Positions 32,124-44,352 of a stretch of DNA of 64,000 nucleotides are shown in pieces. Origin of the DNA: Prunus persica (Eukaryota; Streptophyta; Magnoliopsida; Rosales; Rosaceae); the NCBI RefSeq assembly GCF_000346465.2, contig NC_034016.1:3121391-3185390 (forward strand). Reading direction: 5' to 3'. Each line of letters opens with the position of its first letter. Position 1 is the first letter of the stretch. The position numbers and the translations under genes were made by a program. The notes under the pieces were generated by a model. The model was not told where the DNA came from and made no database searches. It saw only the letters and a program-made list of their open reading frames with translations.

Positions 32124-35100
32124 TGTAACACCCTGACTCCAAATTTAATTTCTATTTTAAATTATTTAAGTGAATTTACGAATTTACCCTTAGGGTAGGG
32201 GTAAATTGGTCATTTTCTTGTCCGAAAAGTGTTTGGGGCAGTGACTGGAATTTTTAGGTAGGTGGTACTGAGACGAATTTGTAGACACGCGGTAGGCTTG
32301 AATCGGAGTTGTAACGAAAAAGTTACGGGCAAAACACTATTAGTGGCAAAACTGTAAATATTTCAAAAAGGGTTAGAGTAAAAATCAGATTTTTCCAGTT
32401 TTACCTCACTCTCTCTCTTTCTCCCCATTCTCTCTCTCTCCCGCGTCGTCCCTCCTCCTCCTTCGACTGCAAAACGCACGGCCACCGTCACAGGCCACGG
32501 CCAGCCTCAAGACCGGACCCAAAACATCCGGCCAGATCTCGCCGACGTTCCCCGACCCACCTCCAGCCGTCAGCTGCAGCCACGTTGTCGGAAAATACGA
32601 ATTTCAGGCCGGTTTTCGTCTGAAATTCCAGTCACTCGTTCTCTCTCCTCCGACCACTATTTCAGACGGGTGAGGTATGGTTTCTCATCCATTTTTCAAG
32701 TCCTAGCTGACTGTTGTATAAGTTTGGACCGATTCGTTGTCTAGGAAATCGATTAAAAAATCTAGGTTTTGGCCGGATTTCAAAATGAAATTCCGGCCAG
32801 TTGCCGCCCGAATTGGACCTTCCCGTAATTGAAGGAAGTGATCCTGACCCCGAGTAGGAGCTAGGGTAGGAATGGTGAGCTCGAGTGTGGAGTTTTTTCG
32901 TTCCCGGGATTACTCTACACACCCACGAGCTGCCGGCGAGTGTGGCGGCACATGGGCGAGGCTGGTGAGGGTGTAAATTAACCCGATGAGATCCTTAGGT
33001 TGTCACGAGCACGTAGGATTTTACGGATCTCAATTCGGACATCGTTTGACTATCGAACGGATTTTCGCATATTGTGCGTTATCCGGGTTCGATAGGTTCT
33101 GACCATTGGATCGTTTCCTAATTAAAATATGTTGTTCTAGGTATTCCTAGGAACGTATAGAAATTCACGGATCGTGAATCGGAACCCCGGATGTTCCGAT
33201 TCAATAACTTTAAGTTTGCGTTTTATAATAACAGTCCAATTGTCCGATTGTAAGCGATCTAACCGTCCGTTTCGAACTACACTTGCGATACGGGTATCTT
33301 AGACCTTGTGAAACCTTTAGGGACTTTCGGATTGTAAAACGGAGGTCGTGGGTCCCGTGGGCCCGGTTGACCCAAATTGGGAAGTTTGACCGCTGGTTGA
33401 CCGAGTGTCTCCCGAAGTTGTTCCATCGTCCAAATCGGGTAGTTGGACCTTAGAACGTCTCGTTCCTAGTACACTTACTAGAAACCTGGGAAATTAGAAT
33501 ATTTAATTCAAAGTACTTATTCGAAACGCTTTGTATTAATCTCGTATACGTATTCTGAATTAGGTACTCCGACCACGCATACGCAGCAGGCGGGACCCTC
33601 TCAGGGTCAAGCAGCGTGGGACTACTTGTGAGTGGACTTTGTTTTCAAATCTTATGCATGGTTTTATTGATGAAAGATTTGTGCATAATGTTTTTAATGA
33701 TTTATTGAATATATTATATTCATGAGTTGAATTTGATGTTTGTATAGTGCTTTGGCATAGTTGGGTATTGAAAGTATATTTTATATGGATTTTGGGAAAT
33801 ATTATGCATGATATTTTAAATGGTATTTTGAATATATTATTTATGAAATTGTTGAAAGTGATATTTTTATGAGGTATTGGAAATATATTTTGGATTTTGA
33901 CATATTTGAGTATCTTGAGTACGAATATTTGGATTTTGAGAATTTCTATATATATTTGGCTATGTGTGAGGTACTTGGGTTGTTGAGATGAGATTGTGGA
34001 AAGTGGTGAGTATAGAATGTCAGTTTGGAGTGCTATAAGCACTACCCTATATACCTCCCTGGATGTGGAACTTGGATACGGAGACTTGAGATACTTGGAA
34101 TTGTCGGAACTCGGGGCATCCTTGACGGGATGTTGCTGTAGACCCTTGATTGGGTAGTCTGCGCGCGTAGGACTGATGACAGACGTACGGGTTTTGAGGT
34201 TATCGACGGTACGTGCTGGCTGAGAGTTGGTCCCCCGGACGGCTCGTTCCCTAGTCACATGGTGGATTAAGGACTCTTCATGAGGACTCAGCCAGGATGA
34301 CTAGTCAAACAATCCCCCGGTTGGATTGTTTTCCCGGTACTGTTCACCCGTTTTCGTGTTTACTCCTTAGGTGGAAGGGCTAAGTTCCCCACTGGCTTGG
34401 AGACCATTTGTTGGTCGACAAGTCAGCTTTCTTTGGTGTGTGAGCGTGTCACTGCTAGCAATGTAAATTCTAGCAGACTTCTTTTAGAGTGGATAACTTG
34501 CGCCCCAAGTTACTGACTTCTAAAACAGATGATTGTGAATTTAGGTGAGGAATATCTCCCAAGTAAGTTCTTTTCTTGCCTCAGACTGGTAAGGACTTTC
34601 ATAATTTATCTCAGTATCAAACGGCTGTTCTGGCCAGAAAAATTTGATAGAAGTTGGGCTTTTTTAGGCAGAACTGCCTTTTACAAAACAATAAATATGC
34701 ATATCGACGCTAGGAAGGTTAAAAGACGGCCGGAACTCCGTTTCTGCTTGGATGGAAGGCTCTGGCTTGGGCTGGACTGGACACATCTGGGTCGGTCCGT
34801 ACTGCTTCGTGCCTTCAAATGCTAGGTTGAGCTATAAATCGATACCAAAGTTCGATTTTGGCAGAGCTTTATGTTTACTTCACGCTTCGTGAGGCCTTTT
34901 AGTGGGTAGAACTGCAGCTTCTTCAGTTTGAAGAGGCAGAAGTGGCTGTTCTCGAGGGCTTGGTGGGCTAGGGATTGCACTACGAGTGTTGTTCTGCTTG
35001 AGCAGGACTTTTTCATAAGTTCGCTGAGGTCTCCACGTTTGTGAAGATTCAAATTCTGCTTGCCTTGGCTTTTTGCTGAACCAAATTTGTAACGAGAGAG

Positions 35101-36158
35101 ATCTCGTTTTCAGAAGACTTATTTTCTAAGTCTGAACTTTGGAATTCTGATCTAAAGCTGGTTTCTCTTGGAATCCAAGTGAGCTTTTGGTTGTTTTCTT
35201 GTTGTTTATTTTTTTTGATTGATGAATTGAGTGTCCTTTCCTTCCTTGCCTACTTTTGTTTTTATAAGAGACCCTCTTGGGGAGGTGGTTTCAAATTTAA
35301 ATAATGGGCGGTAAAATGATCTCCTATAATATAAAGTAAAAAAGGATTTTATCAATCATGGCAGATAAGCTCTCCGTACAGCCTATTAAAGCAGTCCCTT
35401 CCCTGGTGTCCTACTCCCAGCTTTCTATTTCCATCAACCCCACAGTCCGTGTGGGCTTTTTTGGCAGTTGGTTTTTCTTTCGTATTTTCTGAACAGCTCC
35501 CCGTTTCCCGTTCTAATTTAGAAAGCGTGACCCGTGAATTCCTTGGAAGATGGTGTATTGCTTTTTGGAGTAGAATCTCCGATCACAGATGGGTTTTGAT
35601 CTTCTGCTGGCAGTGTTTCAGAGATGTCCCTCTCATATTTTAACTTAGTTGAAATTGCTGACTTTTCAAAGCTGAGGCAATCAGGTGGGTGTGTTTTTAA
35701 TTCCCTTGGGTTTAAAACCAACAAAATTTATGGGCTGATCCTTGAAGCCCAAGTGATAGTTTCCACGTTGATCTTTCTTGGGCCCGGTTTTTTTTGTTCT
35801 TGACATCCTGGCCTGAAGCCCAACCTGTCTGGATCCTAATTTTGTTACCCTTAAGTTTTTGGGCTGGGCATTTAATTTCACCATGGGCCTGTCTTTTGAA
35901 CTTTGGCGTGCCAAATTTAGGCCCAAACAGGTACAACTAGGTGATGGTCATATTTATATTATATATATATCTCTTATATTATATATTTATATTTATTCAT
36001 TCATTCTTGTTTCTCGGTGTGAATACTTCCTTGCCGATCGTGCCAATGGGTACGCTTTCGAGAGTTTGGTTGTGGGATTTATAAGTTTTTGGATGGTAGG
36101 TTTTGTAAAGCGTTCTTTATGGATTTCGGACTTGGCATCTGGTATTGATTTGTTTTGA

Positions 36159-36189
<31 letters not shown>

Positions 36190-36726
36190 CTTGAGTATGA
36201 CGGTTTTGAGATGCATGAGATTTCTTGCATGGTTTTCTAAACGGTGGGGTTATATTACGTTGGTTTACACTGAACTGAATTTATTTTTGTCCACTCACAA
36301 TTTTCTGTTTTGCGCCCCCCAGCCAGTAGTTGACTGAGCTTCGCAACAAAGCCGGATCGTGCGCTTCCGAGCCTTGAGTCATCGTAGGACTCTTTCTTCA
36401 TGTTTTTCCCTTTGAACTCTGTTTTGTTGAAATTGAAGTTCTTAGACATGCTCTGTTATCACCCCTGTTAGGGTTTGAATTTTGAGGCCAGAGGCCATTT
36501 TGTTGTAAACTGTTTATTCGCTTTAAAGAATGCTGCTGGTTGGGATTATTCTGTATTTTTTTTTGCAGGTTGAATTTTGTTGATTTGTTCAATTCACAGG
36601 GGAGACTCTGCCAAAATTTTGGTAGAGAGTCTCGATTTTTAGTAAGTGGGCCCGGCATCGGGAAGATGTTGGAACAAAGACGGGATTCGCCCTGGTTTTG
36701 GGGAAATTTCGAGGAGGGTCCTGTCA
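32124..36726 (+). mobile_element. Solo LTR C (same family as A and B) in the Copia pol end
   Basis: It starts TGTAACACCCTGAC and ends GGGTCCTGTCA. The right flank is TACAA and the left flank is TAAA, i.e. the same 5-bp duplication with one base lost; removing the element restores the continuity of the Copia RNase H tail. It is collinear with solo LTR B over the 5' ~1.4 kb, the AATGTCAGTTTGGAGTGCTATA segment, and the 3' end with its near-palindromic GGGGAGACTCTGCC motif. At 4.6 kb it is about 2 kb longer than B without its MITE. The extra block (about 34430-36000) has no counterpart in B and may be another insertion or captured sequence. No gag or pol. Confidence 0.85.
34430..36000. other. Block unique to solo LTR C
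   Basis: Between segments shared with copies A and B there is ~1.5 kb without counterpart. It is less AT-rich than its surroundings, has many CTGCTT/GAACTG phrases and repeats of GGGCT..GGCCCA. No coding frame was recognised and no terminal repeats or target duplication could be pinned down. It could be a further nested element or a captured host sequence. Confidence 0.4.
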
Positions 36727-38026
36727 TACAAACAGCTTTTGTTAAGATATCTGCCAGTTGATCTTCTGATTTTACGAATGGTAGATGGATGATCTTCTTC
36801 TCAATCTTGTCTTTGATAAAATATCTATCCACTTCAACATGTTTGGTTCGATCATGTTGATCTGGATTATGGGCAATGTCAATGGTTGATTTGTTATCGC
36901 AATGTAATTTCATTGGCTTTCCTAGCTTGAAACCCAATTCTTTCAATAGTCTTCTGATCCACAATAGTTCACAAACTCCGTTAGCCATTCTTCAATACTC
37001 TGCTTCTGCACTAGACTGAGAAACCACATTTTATTTTTTACTCTACCAAGTGACTAGATTACCTCCTACGAAGGTAAAGTAACATGAAGTAGAGCGTCTG
37101 TCAGTAATGGAGCCAGCCCAATCAGCATCTGTATATTCAACAACTTCGAGATCTCTATTTTTTTTAGAACATTAATAATTACTGACTTTAAGTATCTTAA
37201 GATCCGATCAACTGCATTCCTATGGGACACACTGGGTGAATGCATAAACTAACTAACCATACTCACAGCATATGCAATATCTAGTCTTAGAGGACGTATG
37301 AAAAGTAGAACATTTGGTGGTGGTGATAGAAGCAGGAGTCCGAGTAGCTGGGTCAATAGGAGTGACTGCATGCTTCTGTGAGTCTGCAATAAGATGGAGA
37401 ATCGTAGGGGTTCCTGACATCGTATCGGAAGTAAGATATGATATGAGAATGTGAGGAATTTGATGTAGGAATTGGATTTAAGAGGTATGTGTATAAGATT
37501 TGAGGGTATGTGTTTAGGGATATGGATAAGAGGATTTGAATATGATAAATTTGAGATAAGGGTTTAGAGGCAAAACAACTTCTCTCCACTCCCCCTCTCT
37601 CCCTGAAGAAAAGGGGTCGTCAGAGTAAAGAAATATGCAGTATCTTCATGGGAATACGTCAAGGTAATGGGGATATGTCAGTAAACATATCATTTTCACT
37701 CCCCCTCCCCCCTTGAAAAGGAGGGGAGGAGAGCACTTAAATTTCAAGAAGAACGCAAGCACAGGTCACAAGAGAACCTGGCTCTGATACGATGCTAAAG
37801 TATGAATATGGTTTGAATGTATTAGGTTTAATTTATTCTTCTTCATAATGAGGTATATATAAGAGTTTACATATGGGCTTTATAAGGAATTAGATACAGT
37901 AAAGAATTAGGAAAGTATCTCATAATTATACAATAATTTATCAATTATATAAAAAATAAGAAAGTAAATTACTTAATTAATCAAGGAAATAAATCTCCTT
38001 AATTAAGTAGGAGACTCACGTCAACA

Positions 38027-38436
38027 CATAAGGCAGATGTAGAGATGAAGTTGAGCATTTCTGTACTTCGAATGAATTAATCCCAACAGAATCACAAGCT
38101 TTTTTCTTGTTGCGCAAATTGTAATTTGTATGTGCCACTTTCATTATATCGTGACCACACAATCATGGTTGCCGTGTAGCCCATGGAAATCAACTCTGCA
38201 GTCTGCACTGGCAATTGGTATAATTCAATTTGTGGAAATTGCTACAACCTCACAGGTCAACTGTATCTGAATACATTATAAATTAATATAATAATGATAA
38301 TAATAATAATGTTAGGCTCATCAGAATATCTTTGCTCATTACATTATATGTCCTCACAAAAATAAAATAAAATAATCAAATCGGAAATCGTTTAACCGTT
38401 TGATTATTATCATAATATTTCAATTACCCGTAGGAA
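38027..38436. other. Short intergenic segment between two LTR elements
   Basis: AT-rich; no gene seen. It contains a short TAATAATAATAAT run near 38290-38310. Confidence 0.35.
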
Positions 38437-40439
38437 ATATCTGTAAACACGAATTTCTTGCGACAAATGAGACAAGAACACGTGTATAAAATAATATTTG
38501 TATTAATGAAATTTAATGTTCCAATCTCTGTATTAAATCCTCTGATTCGATCTCCAAAGTGTTTAAAGAAAATTTGTGTTTGATACAAGGGTCGTAGAGA
38601 CTTGATCTTGATCAAACGGGTAGCACAAGGCTTGTTTGGTGTTAGGATTTTTCTAGGGTAGAGGAACCGGCACGTATTTGTTGTGCTTTATGGCTCTTCC
38701 AAAGTGAGGTGAATAATGCAGAAATTTTTTTGTTTCTTCTGAGTGCTTGGTTTGTCTCCGCCCCTGTCTTTCTTCTTGAGACCTCCTATTTATAGGTCCC
38801 TGCAGGATGCTTGACCTAAATAGCTTTCCTTCTATAGGACCCTGTTTTGTGGGATTTTGATTTGATTTAAAATCAATTCCGATAATTTGGCAATTTAACC
38901 AAATTATCTTCGATTGATTGACTTGATTAATATTTGATTTAAATCAAAGTCAATCACAGAAAATTCTTTCCTTTAATTTTGTTTTCACTTTAAACCATTT
39001 GATGCACTCCGTCGGATGTCAACACATGTCACTTTTGATAACTAATCCGATTTTGATGAGTCGTACACCACATGGGCGAATTATGAAACCTACAATTTAA
39101 TCCACCAAACCCTAATTAATTTCTTACTTAGTGGAATTTAATTCACCAAAATTTCATTGTCTACAAATTGCCTCCACTTCACAATGCACTGTAGATGTGT
39201 GTTTGCCACATATCTATAGTGTGACTTGAAGTCCCTCTTGATGGCGAATGCATTTTGTTCACAGGTAAATTACAAGAGTTGATCTTAATTTGATGAAGCC
39301 ACTCTTGTTGGCGATCACCTTTCTATTGTTGCAATGACCTTTCTTGTACAATTTTTTTATTTTTTTATTTTTTTTATTTTTATTTATTTTTTATTTTTAT
39401 TTTCACTTGGTGGTATCAACTCTTGGCCGATAATCATTTGCATGAGTGCATTAAACATGGGCTTTGGCACAACCAGATCCTGGACCATCGGAACTCCAGA
39501 TCATATAGTTTCATATGATAAAGAAATCCTTGTATTTTGAAGAGGCCTCCAACTAAATCAACAATCTTGCGTGGTGGTGAAGAAAATTCCATATTACATA
39601 AGCACAATTGATGGCTTGATCATGTATCATCACATAATTTCCTTGAATGCGTTGGAAATTAAAGGGAAAACATTTCGTGCTCAATTTTGTCTTGCTACTT
39701 TCGTGGCAAATAAACATGGTCTCGATCAAAAGGGATTATGATCTTGAATGCTCTAAAACAAAAATGGAAAGAATATGCCCGTCCTGATTTTTTATTAAAA
39801 TATTTTGGGACCCAAACAAGGGAATTCCCTATGCATCTTTTGCTTGGTTTCTGCACCAAAGCTTCCACTTATCTTTTTCAATACGTCGGCAGCATCCCTT
39901 GGTAACTAATAATCACATGGTTGGTGGTGTTTCTCTTGCTTGAAGTTGTGTGCCTTCTTAGCCTTGAGCCCGTGCTCACCCAACCTCACTGAGCCAATCG
40001 CCATGTTCAGATCTTTTCCTTTGTTACTTGGTCGATGCTTAATGAACTCGTCTTGGCACGATGATGTTGATAAGTTGTTGCTCCTATACTCCATTGAAGT
40101 GGGGTCAATGTTTTCTTACATGAAGGAATATGCCACACATGTAACTCATGACAAGGAGGCCATAAAGCAATCAGCCAGAAACTTTTTATTATTTATTATT
40201 TATTATTTTTCTTCTTTTTTTTTGGCTAGGCACATGTTGCTAAAAGGGCCAAACCTAGAGTTGCAATTGAGGATTTGATCGCAGCTAGATTTTTGAAGCG
40301 CAAACCGAGATGATTAAACTATCAATACCATGATGCCAGAGACTTCTCAAAAGGTGGAGTTCATCTTGTTGGATATGTGAGGCGTTACATGCATCATGTG
40401 GCCCAAGTGAAGGTCTGTTGAGGTTTGCATCCACCAGTC

Positions 40440-40945
40440 GACGACGAAAGAAAAACGTAGAGGTCCTAACTGCTTGGGTTTGAACCATTTCTTTGATTTG
40501 GTGATAACCCACTCAAGTGCTTAGGCTTGATCTTGTTGGAGAACGAGTGAAGAATGTAGACGTCCTATACCGCTTGGGTTTGATCCATCTCTCCGATTTG
40601 GTGATAACCTACTCAAGCGCTTAGGCTTCACGTATTGGAGGACGAGTGAAGAACGTAGACGTCCTATACCGCTTGGGTTTGATCCATCTCTCTGATTTGG
40701 TGATAACCCACTCAAGGGCTTAGGCTTTACGTATTAGAGGATGAGTGAAGAACATAGACGTCCTATACCGCTTGGGTTTGATTCCTCTCTCCGATTTGGT
40801 GATAACCCACTCAAGTGCTTAGACTTTATATATTGGAGTATGAGTGAAGAACGTTGACGTCCTATACCGCTTAAGTTTGATCAATCTCTCCAATTTGGTG
40901 ATAACCCACTCAAGCGCTTAGGCTTTACGTATTGGAGGACGCCCA
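40440..40945. repeat. Tandem array, exact 99-bp period, ~5 copies
   Basis: The marker phrase CGTCCTATACCGCTTGGGTT recurs at 40462 (diverged), 40561, 40660, 40759 and 40858, each 99 bases apart. On the minus strand the unit reads as a 33-residue repeat containing SPNQRDGSNPSGIGRL. It lies between the gag region and the 3' LTR of the TR-GAG element. Confidence 0.9.
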
Positions 40946-41391
40946 ACTTGATCGAGCACAAATACTTTCCCAAAGAGACTTCCTTTTCCTTATTTATTTA
41001 TTTATTCAAGATTCACCAAAGAAATGATCCATAGTGAAGCTTTTGGAGTGGATAGGTCATGGTAAATTACAAATTGCACAAAACAAGGCAAGATATTCAT
41101 TTGACGAAGGCCAAGGTAGTGAATGGTGTAAGAATAACAAGGGTGAACAAGGAGTACCAGCTTGATGTTGAACGAAAGAAGTTAATGTAGCCCTGACGGA
41201 GCGAATTGGAAGTCAAATAGTGCCAAACTAATGAGAAACTCCAAATTTATTTTATCATGTGACTGAACTCAAAGTGGTCTTATGAGCTGCCTACGTACCC
41301 TTATAGGAAAAAAAGAGATCAAGTCACGACGTAGTTCAATGTTTTTCTTGGTTTTTTGGTTTTTTTTTCTTTTTTTTTTTTAGTTTGCAGT

Positions 41392-42040
41392 TTTAGCTCA
41401 TGCAAGCGAGGGAGCATTTGGTGCCTTGTGCATTTTTGGCTCTTGCAGGCGAATGAGCGTTTTGGTGTCTTGTGCAGTTTAGGCTCGTGCAGGCGAACAA
41501 ATGAGCGTTTGGTGCCTTATGCAATTTCGGCTCGTGTAGGCAAATGAGCATTTGGTGCCTTGTGCAGTTTAGGCTCATGTAGGCGAACGAATGAGCATTT
41601 GGTGCCTTATGCAGGCGAATGAGCGTTTGGTGCCTTGTGTAGTTTAGGCTCGTGCAAGTGAACGAATGAGCTTTTGGTGCCTTGTGTAGTTTCTGCTCAA
41701 ACATGCGAATGAGCGTTTGGTGCCTTGTACAGTTTAGGCTCGTGTAGGCGAACGAATGAGCGTTTGGTGCTTTGTGCAATTTAGGCTCGTGCAGGCAAAC
41801 AAAGCAGCATTTGGTGCCTTGTGCAGTTTCGGCTCGTGCAGGCGAATGAGCATTTGGTGCCTTGTGCAATTTAGGGTCGTGCAGGCGAACGAAGGAGCGT
41901 TTAGTGCCTTGTTCAGTTTTGGCTTATGCAGGCGAATGAGCATTTGGTGCCTTATGCAGTTTAAGCTCGTGCAGGTGAATGAATGAGCGTTTGGTGCCTC
42001 GTGTAGTTTCGGGTTGTGCAGACGAAGGAGCATTTGGTTG
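41392..42040. repeat. Tandem array, alternating 43/47-bp units (90-bp dimer)
   Basis: About 14 units with the core GAGCGTTTGGTGCCTTGTGCAGTTTNGGCTCGTGCAGGCGAA. The GAGC marks are spaced mainly 43, 47, 43, 47..., with one 28 (a 15-base deletion), one 48, and one 47-47 pair. The 47-unit carries an extra GAAC/CGAA. On minus the array is open in overlapping frames over about 640 bases with a 30-residue period. Confidence 0.9.
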
Positions 42041-42923
42041 AATTTGTGTCAAGCTAAGTGAGAAGTGTCCTCCTTATGTTTTTTTTTTCACCTTGAGAGG
42101 TGCTCGACACATTATTCTTGAAGAATCCTTTGGGGAAGAAATCATGTAGCATGATGGGGCTAAGTGACCTTTGTTTCAAAAGTTCATCTTTTGAAACCAT
42201 TTTGTTCATATTTGACAATTTATTTCCTCTATGCCTTTTAGGTGGTTCAGAAGAACTTCTTTTGTTTACAAATTTTTTTTACCGAGCAGTTCTTGGCAAA
42301 GATGCATTCTTCTTATGTAACTTCTTCTGAGTGACCAATGTTCATCCTTCATTATCGTCATCGGATGAATCGACACTACTTCGACTTAACACCCCAACAC
42401 ACTCATACAGATTGAGTTGATGGGTTTCAGAGAATGCCCCTAGTGGTTGAAGTGAGGGCAAAGGTGCCGAATCAGAGAAGACAAATGAGATCGTAGCATG
42501 GTTTGACTCTACCAACTTGTCAAGATCTATTTCGATTCTTCCTTGTTGTGCCAACTTCATGATGAGATCTTTCAACACGAAACACTTTTCCACTGGGTGA
42601 CAAATGACACGATGGTGCACGCAGTATTTTGGTGGTTAATATGATTCATCTCTTTAGAGCGTTTGCACTCGGGTAACTCAATCACCTTCTTCTCGAGTAA
42701 GTCTTCCAGCATGCCTTCTACGTCAAAGTCTAGAAAAAAGATACTTCCTCTCCTTCATTTCTTTTAGGATGTGTCATCGTGGTTCTTGATCTTGAGTTGA
42801 CTCGGCCTTCCTCTCATCTTTCTTGCCTAAAGCGGAAACCTTCATTGGAGCGGCACTGATCGTCATTGACTCCAAGATGCGTGTCTTCAAAGAGTCTGCC
42901 CCATTTCTCGATGACTTCTCATT

Positions 42924-43684
42924 TCAATGATCACTCACTATTTCATTTCTTCCATCGTGACTAGTGTTACTTAGCTCTATGTCATGCGCACGAGTGGTCA
43001 ATTCTTCAAAGCTATGGGGTTTGATCCCTTGAAGAATATAAAGCAGACCCCAATGCATACCTTGAATGCACATCTCTACCACCGATAACTCTGAGACTCG
43101 ATCTTTGCAGTTGAGGCTTAATGAACTCCAACAATTGATGTAGTCAACAACAGGTTCATTTTTTTGTTGCTTTGTGCTAGTGAGCTTTAGCATGCTAACT
43201 GAGCGATGAGTGCTATAGAAGCGGTTGAGGAATTCTCTCTCCATTTATTCCCAGCTATCACTTGACTCTGGTTCTAAGTCAGTGTACCAATTGAATGTAG
43301 TGCCTCGGAGTGAGCGAACAAATTGCTTCACGAGTAATCGTCATTAGTGCCAGCGTTGTTACACATCTCGATGAAGTGGGCAACATGTTGTTTAGGGTTA
43401 CCTTTTCCATCAAACTGCATGAACTTTGGAGGTTGATAACCCATTGGCATTCGAAGGTTGTCTAACCTTTTGGTGTAAGGCTTGCAATAAATAAATGTAT
43501 CTTGATAAGGCCCACCATATTGAGCCCTGATGGTTTTCACGATCATGTCCTGAGGTTGTTGGACCGACAAAGAACCCACCGAGACGATGTCGCCTTTTCT
43601 ATGCAACTTCTCACCCAACTCTGTTTCATGACCCAATCCTTTCTCACTGGATTCAGCTTCATGATGTGGTCCTTTCTTATGCAC
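42924..43684 (-). pseudogene. Gag core of the TR-GAG element
   Basis: Two minus-strand frames, 43328-43684 then 42924-43244, cover the retrotransposon gag core. The first has MPMGYQPPKFMQFDGKGNP before the domain; the second continues with WEQ-like [17 protein letters not shown] and [10 protein letters not shown]. About 80 bases and a frame change between them break the product. A zinc-knuckle was not found. The next frame downstream (42342-42620) is a separate conserved block of gag-type elements with a VICHPVEKCFVLKDLIMK core. Confidence 0.75.
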
Positions 43685-44352
43685 GTCTTGACCAAGTTCC
43701 TTATCCTAATGTGCCTCCTACTTGTTAATGAGAGAAGCAATTTGCGCATCTTTCTCTTCGACCGTCTTCTTCAGTTTCGTGACTGCTTCACTTATATGGG
43801 CCAGCTGTTCTTCAATAGACATCTTTCATGTCACCATGACCTGCATAGCCATAGAATAAGACTCACATATGGACGCTGAGGGTTTCATGACAATCTTCTT
43901 TTGTTGGTTGTCAGACGGGGATCCATGGTATGAGCATGTGCTCGAGTCAGCGTCTAAAACAGGCGAGAGTGAACGTTCTCTTGAATTATTTGAACCCGAA
44001 GAACTCCTTTCTTCATTCCGAGAGTTTATCTCATCCGCTCGGGGTGTATTCTTCTTTGCCCCCAAGAAGGCCAAGTTGATAGCCAGCTCATGCCTTCGAT
44101 TCACATCTTTCGCCTTAGCTTGATCAAGTCGGTATGGAAGTGACATGTTGAGTTACGAATATAGCATTGGCCTTACTCCTGGTGACGACCCCAGCAGAGT
44201 CTCCGCTTGAGAAGGAAGCGCTCACACTTTTGCCTCTCGTCGCGGGAGCGATTTGAATATTCTTGGAAGCCATCGTTTTCGATTTGTTGAGTGATTTTGG
44301 AATTGGAGAAAGAGATGAGAGGCATACATGGTCCCACTAGGCGTGCCAAATT

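Larger units (their letters stand above)
29975..38026 (-). mobile_element. Decayed Ty1/Copia-type LTR retrotransposon, minus strand, with two nested insertions
   Basis: The right (5') LTR is 37793-38026 (234 bp, TG...CA). The left (3') LTR is 29975 to about 30003 plus 31839-32050. Flanks are CACAA and CATAA, a probable 5-bp target duplication with one change. Next to the 5' LTR lies a primer-binding site (minus strand, ATCAGAGCCAGGTTCTC, initiator-Met tRNA type) at 37772-37792. Next to the 3' LTR is a purine tract at 32051-32062. The only recognisable coding is the RNase H end of pol: motifs DNKSTIDIA and LADILTK at about 36737-37150, with frameshifts upstream. The short C-terminal tail lies across the insertion at 32063-32123. 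Gag, protease, integrase and most of the reverse transcriptase are gone. It is not autonomous. Confidence 0.85.

Noticed and set aside
33560..34258. 232-residue minus-strand open frame
   Set aside because: It lies antisense within solo LTR C, is low in complexity (Ile/Lys/Asn/Ser-rich) and has no family resemblance; a chance frame.
36398..36988. 196-residue minus frame as one protein
   Set aside because: A chimera of the Copia RNase H end and the 3' end of solo LTR C read through the insertion border.
43502..44123. Plus-strand frames of 125 and 84 residues
   Set aside because: Antisense shadows of the gag-like region of the TR-GAG element.
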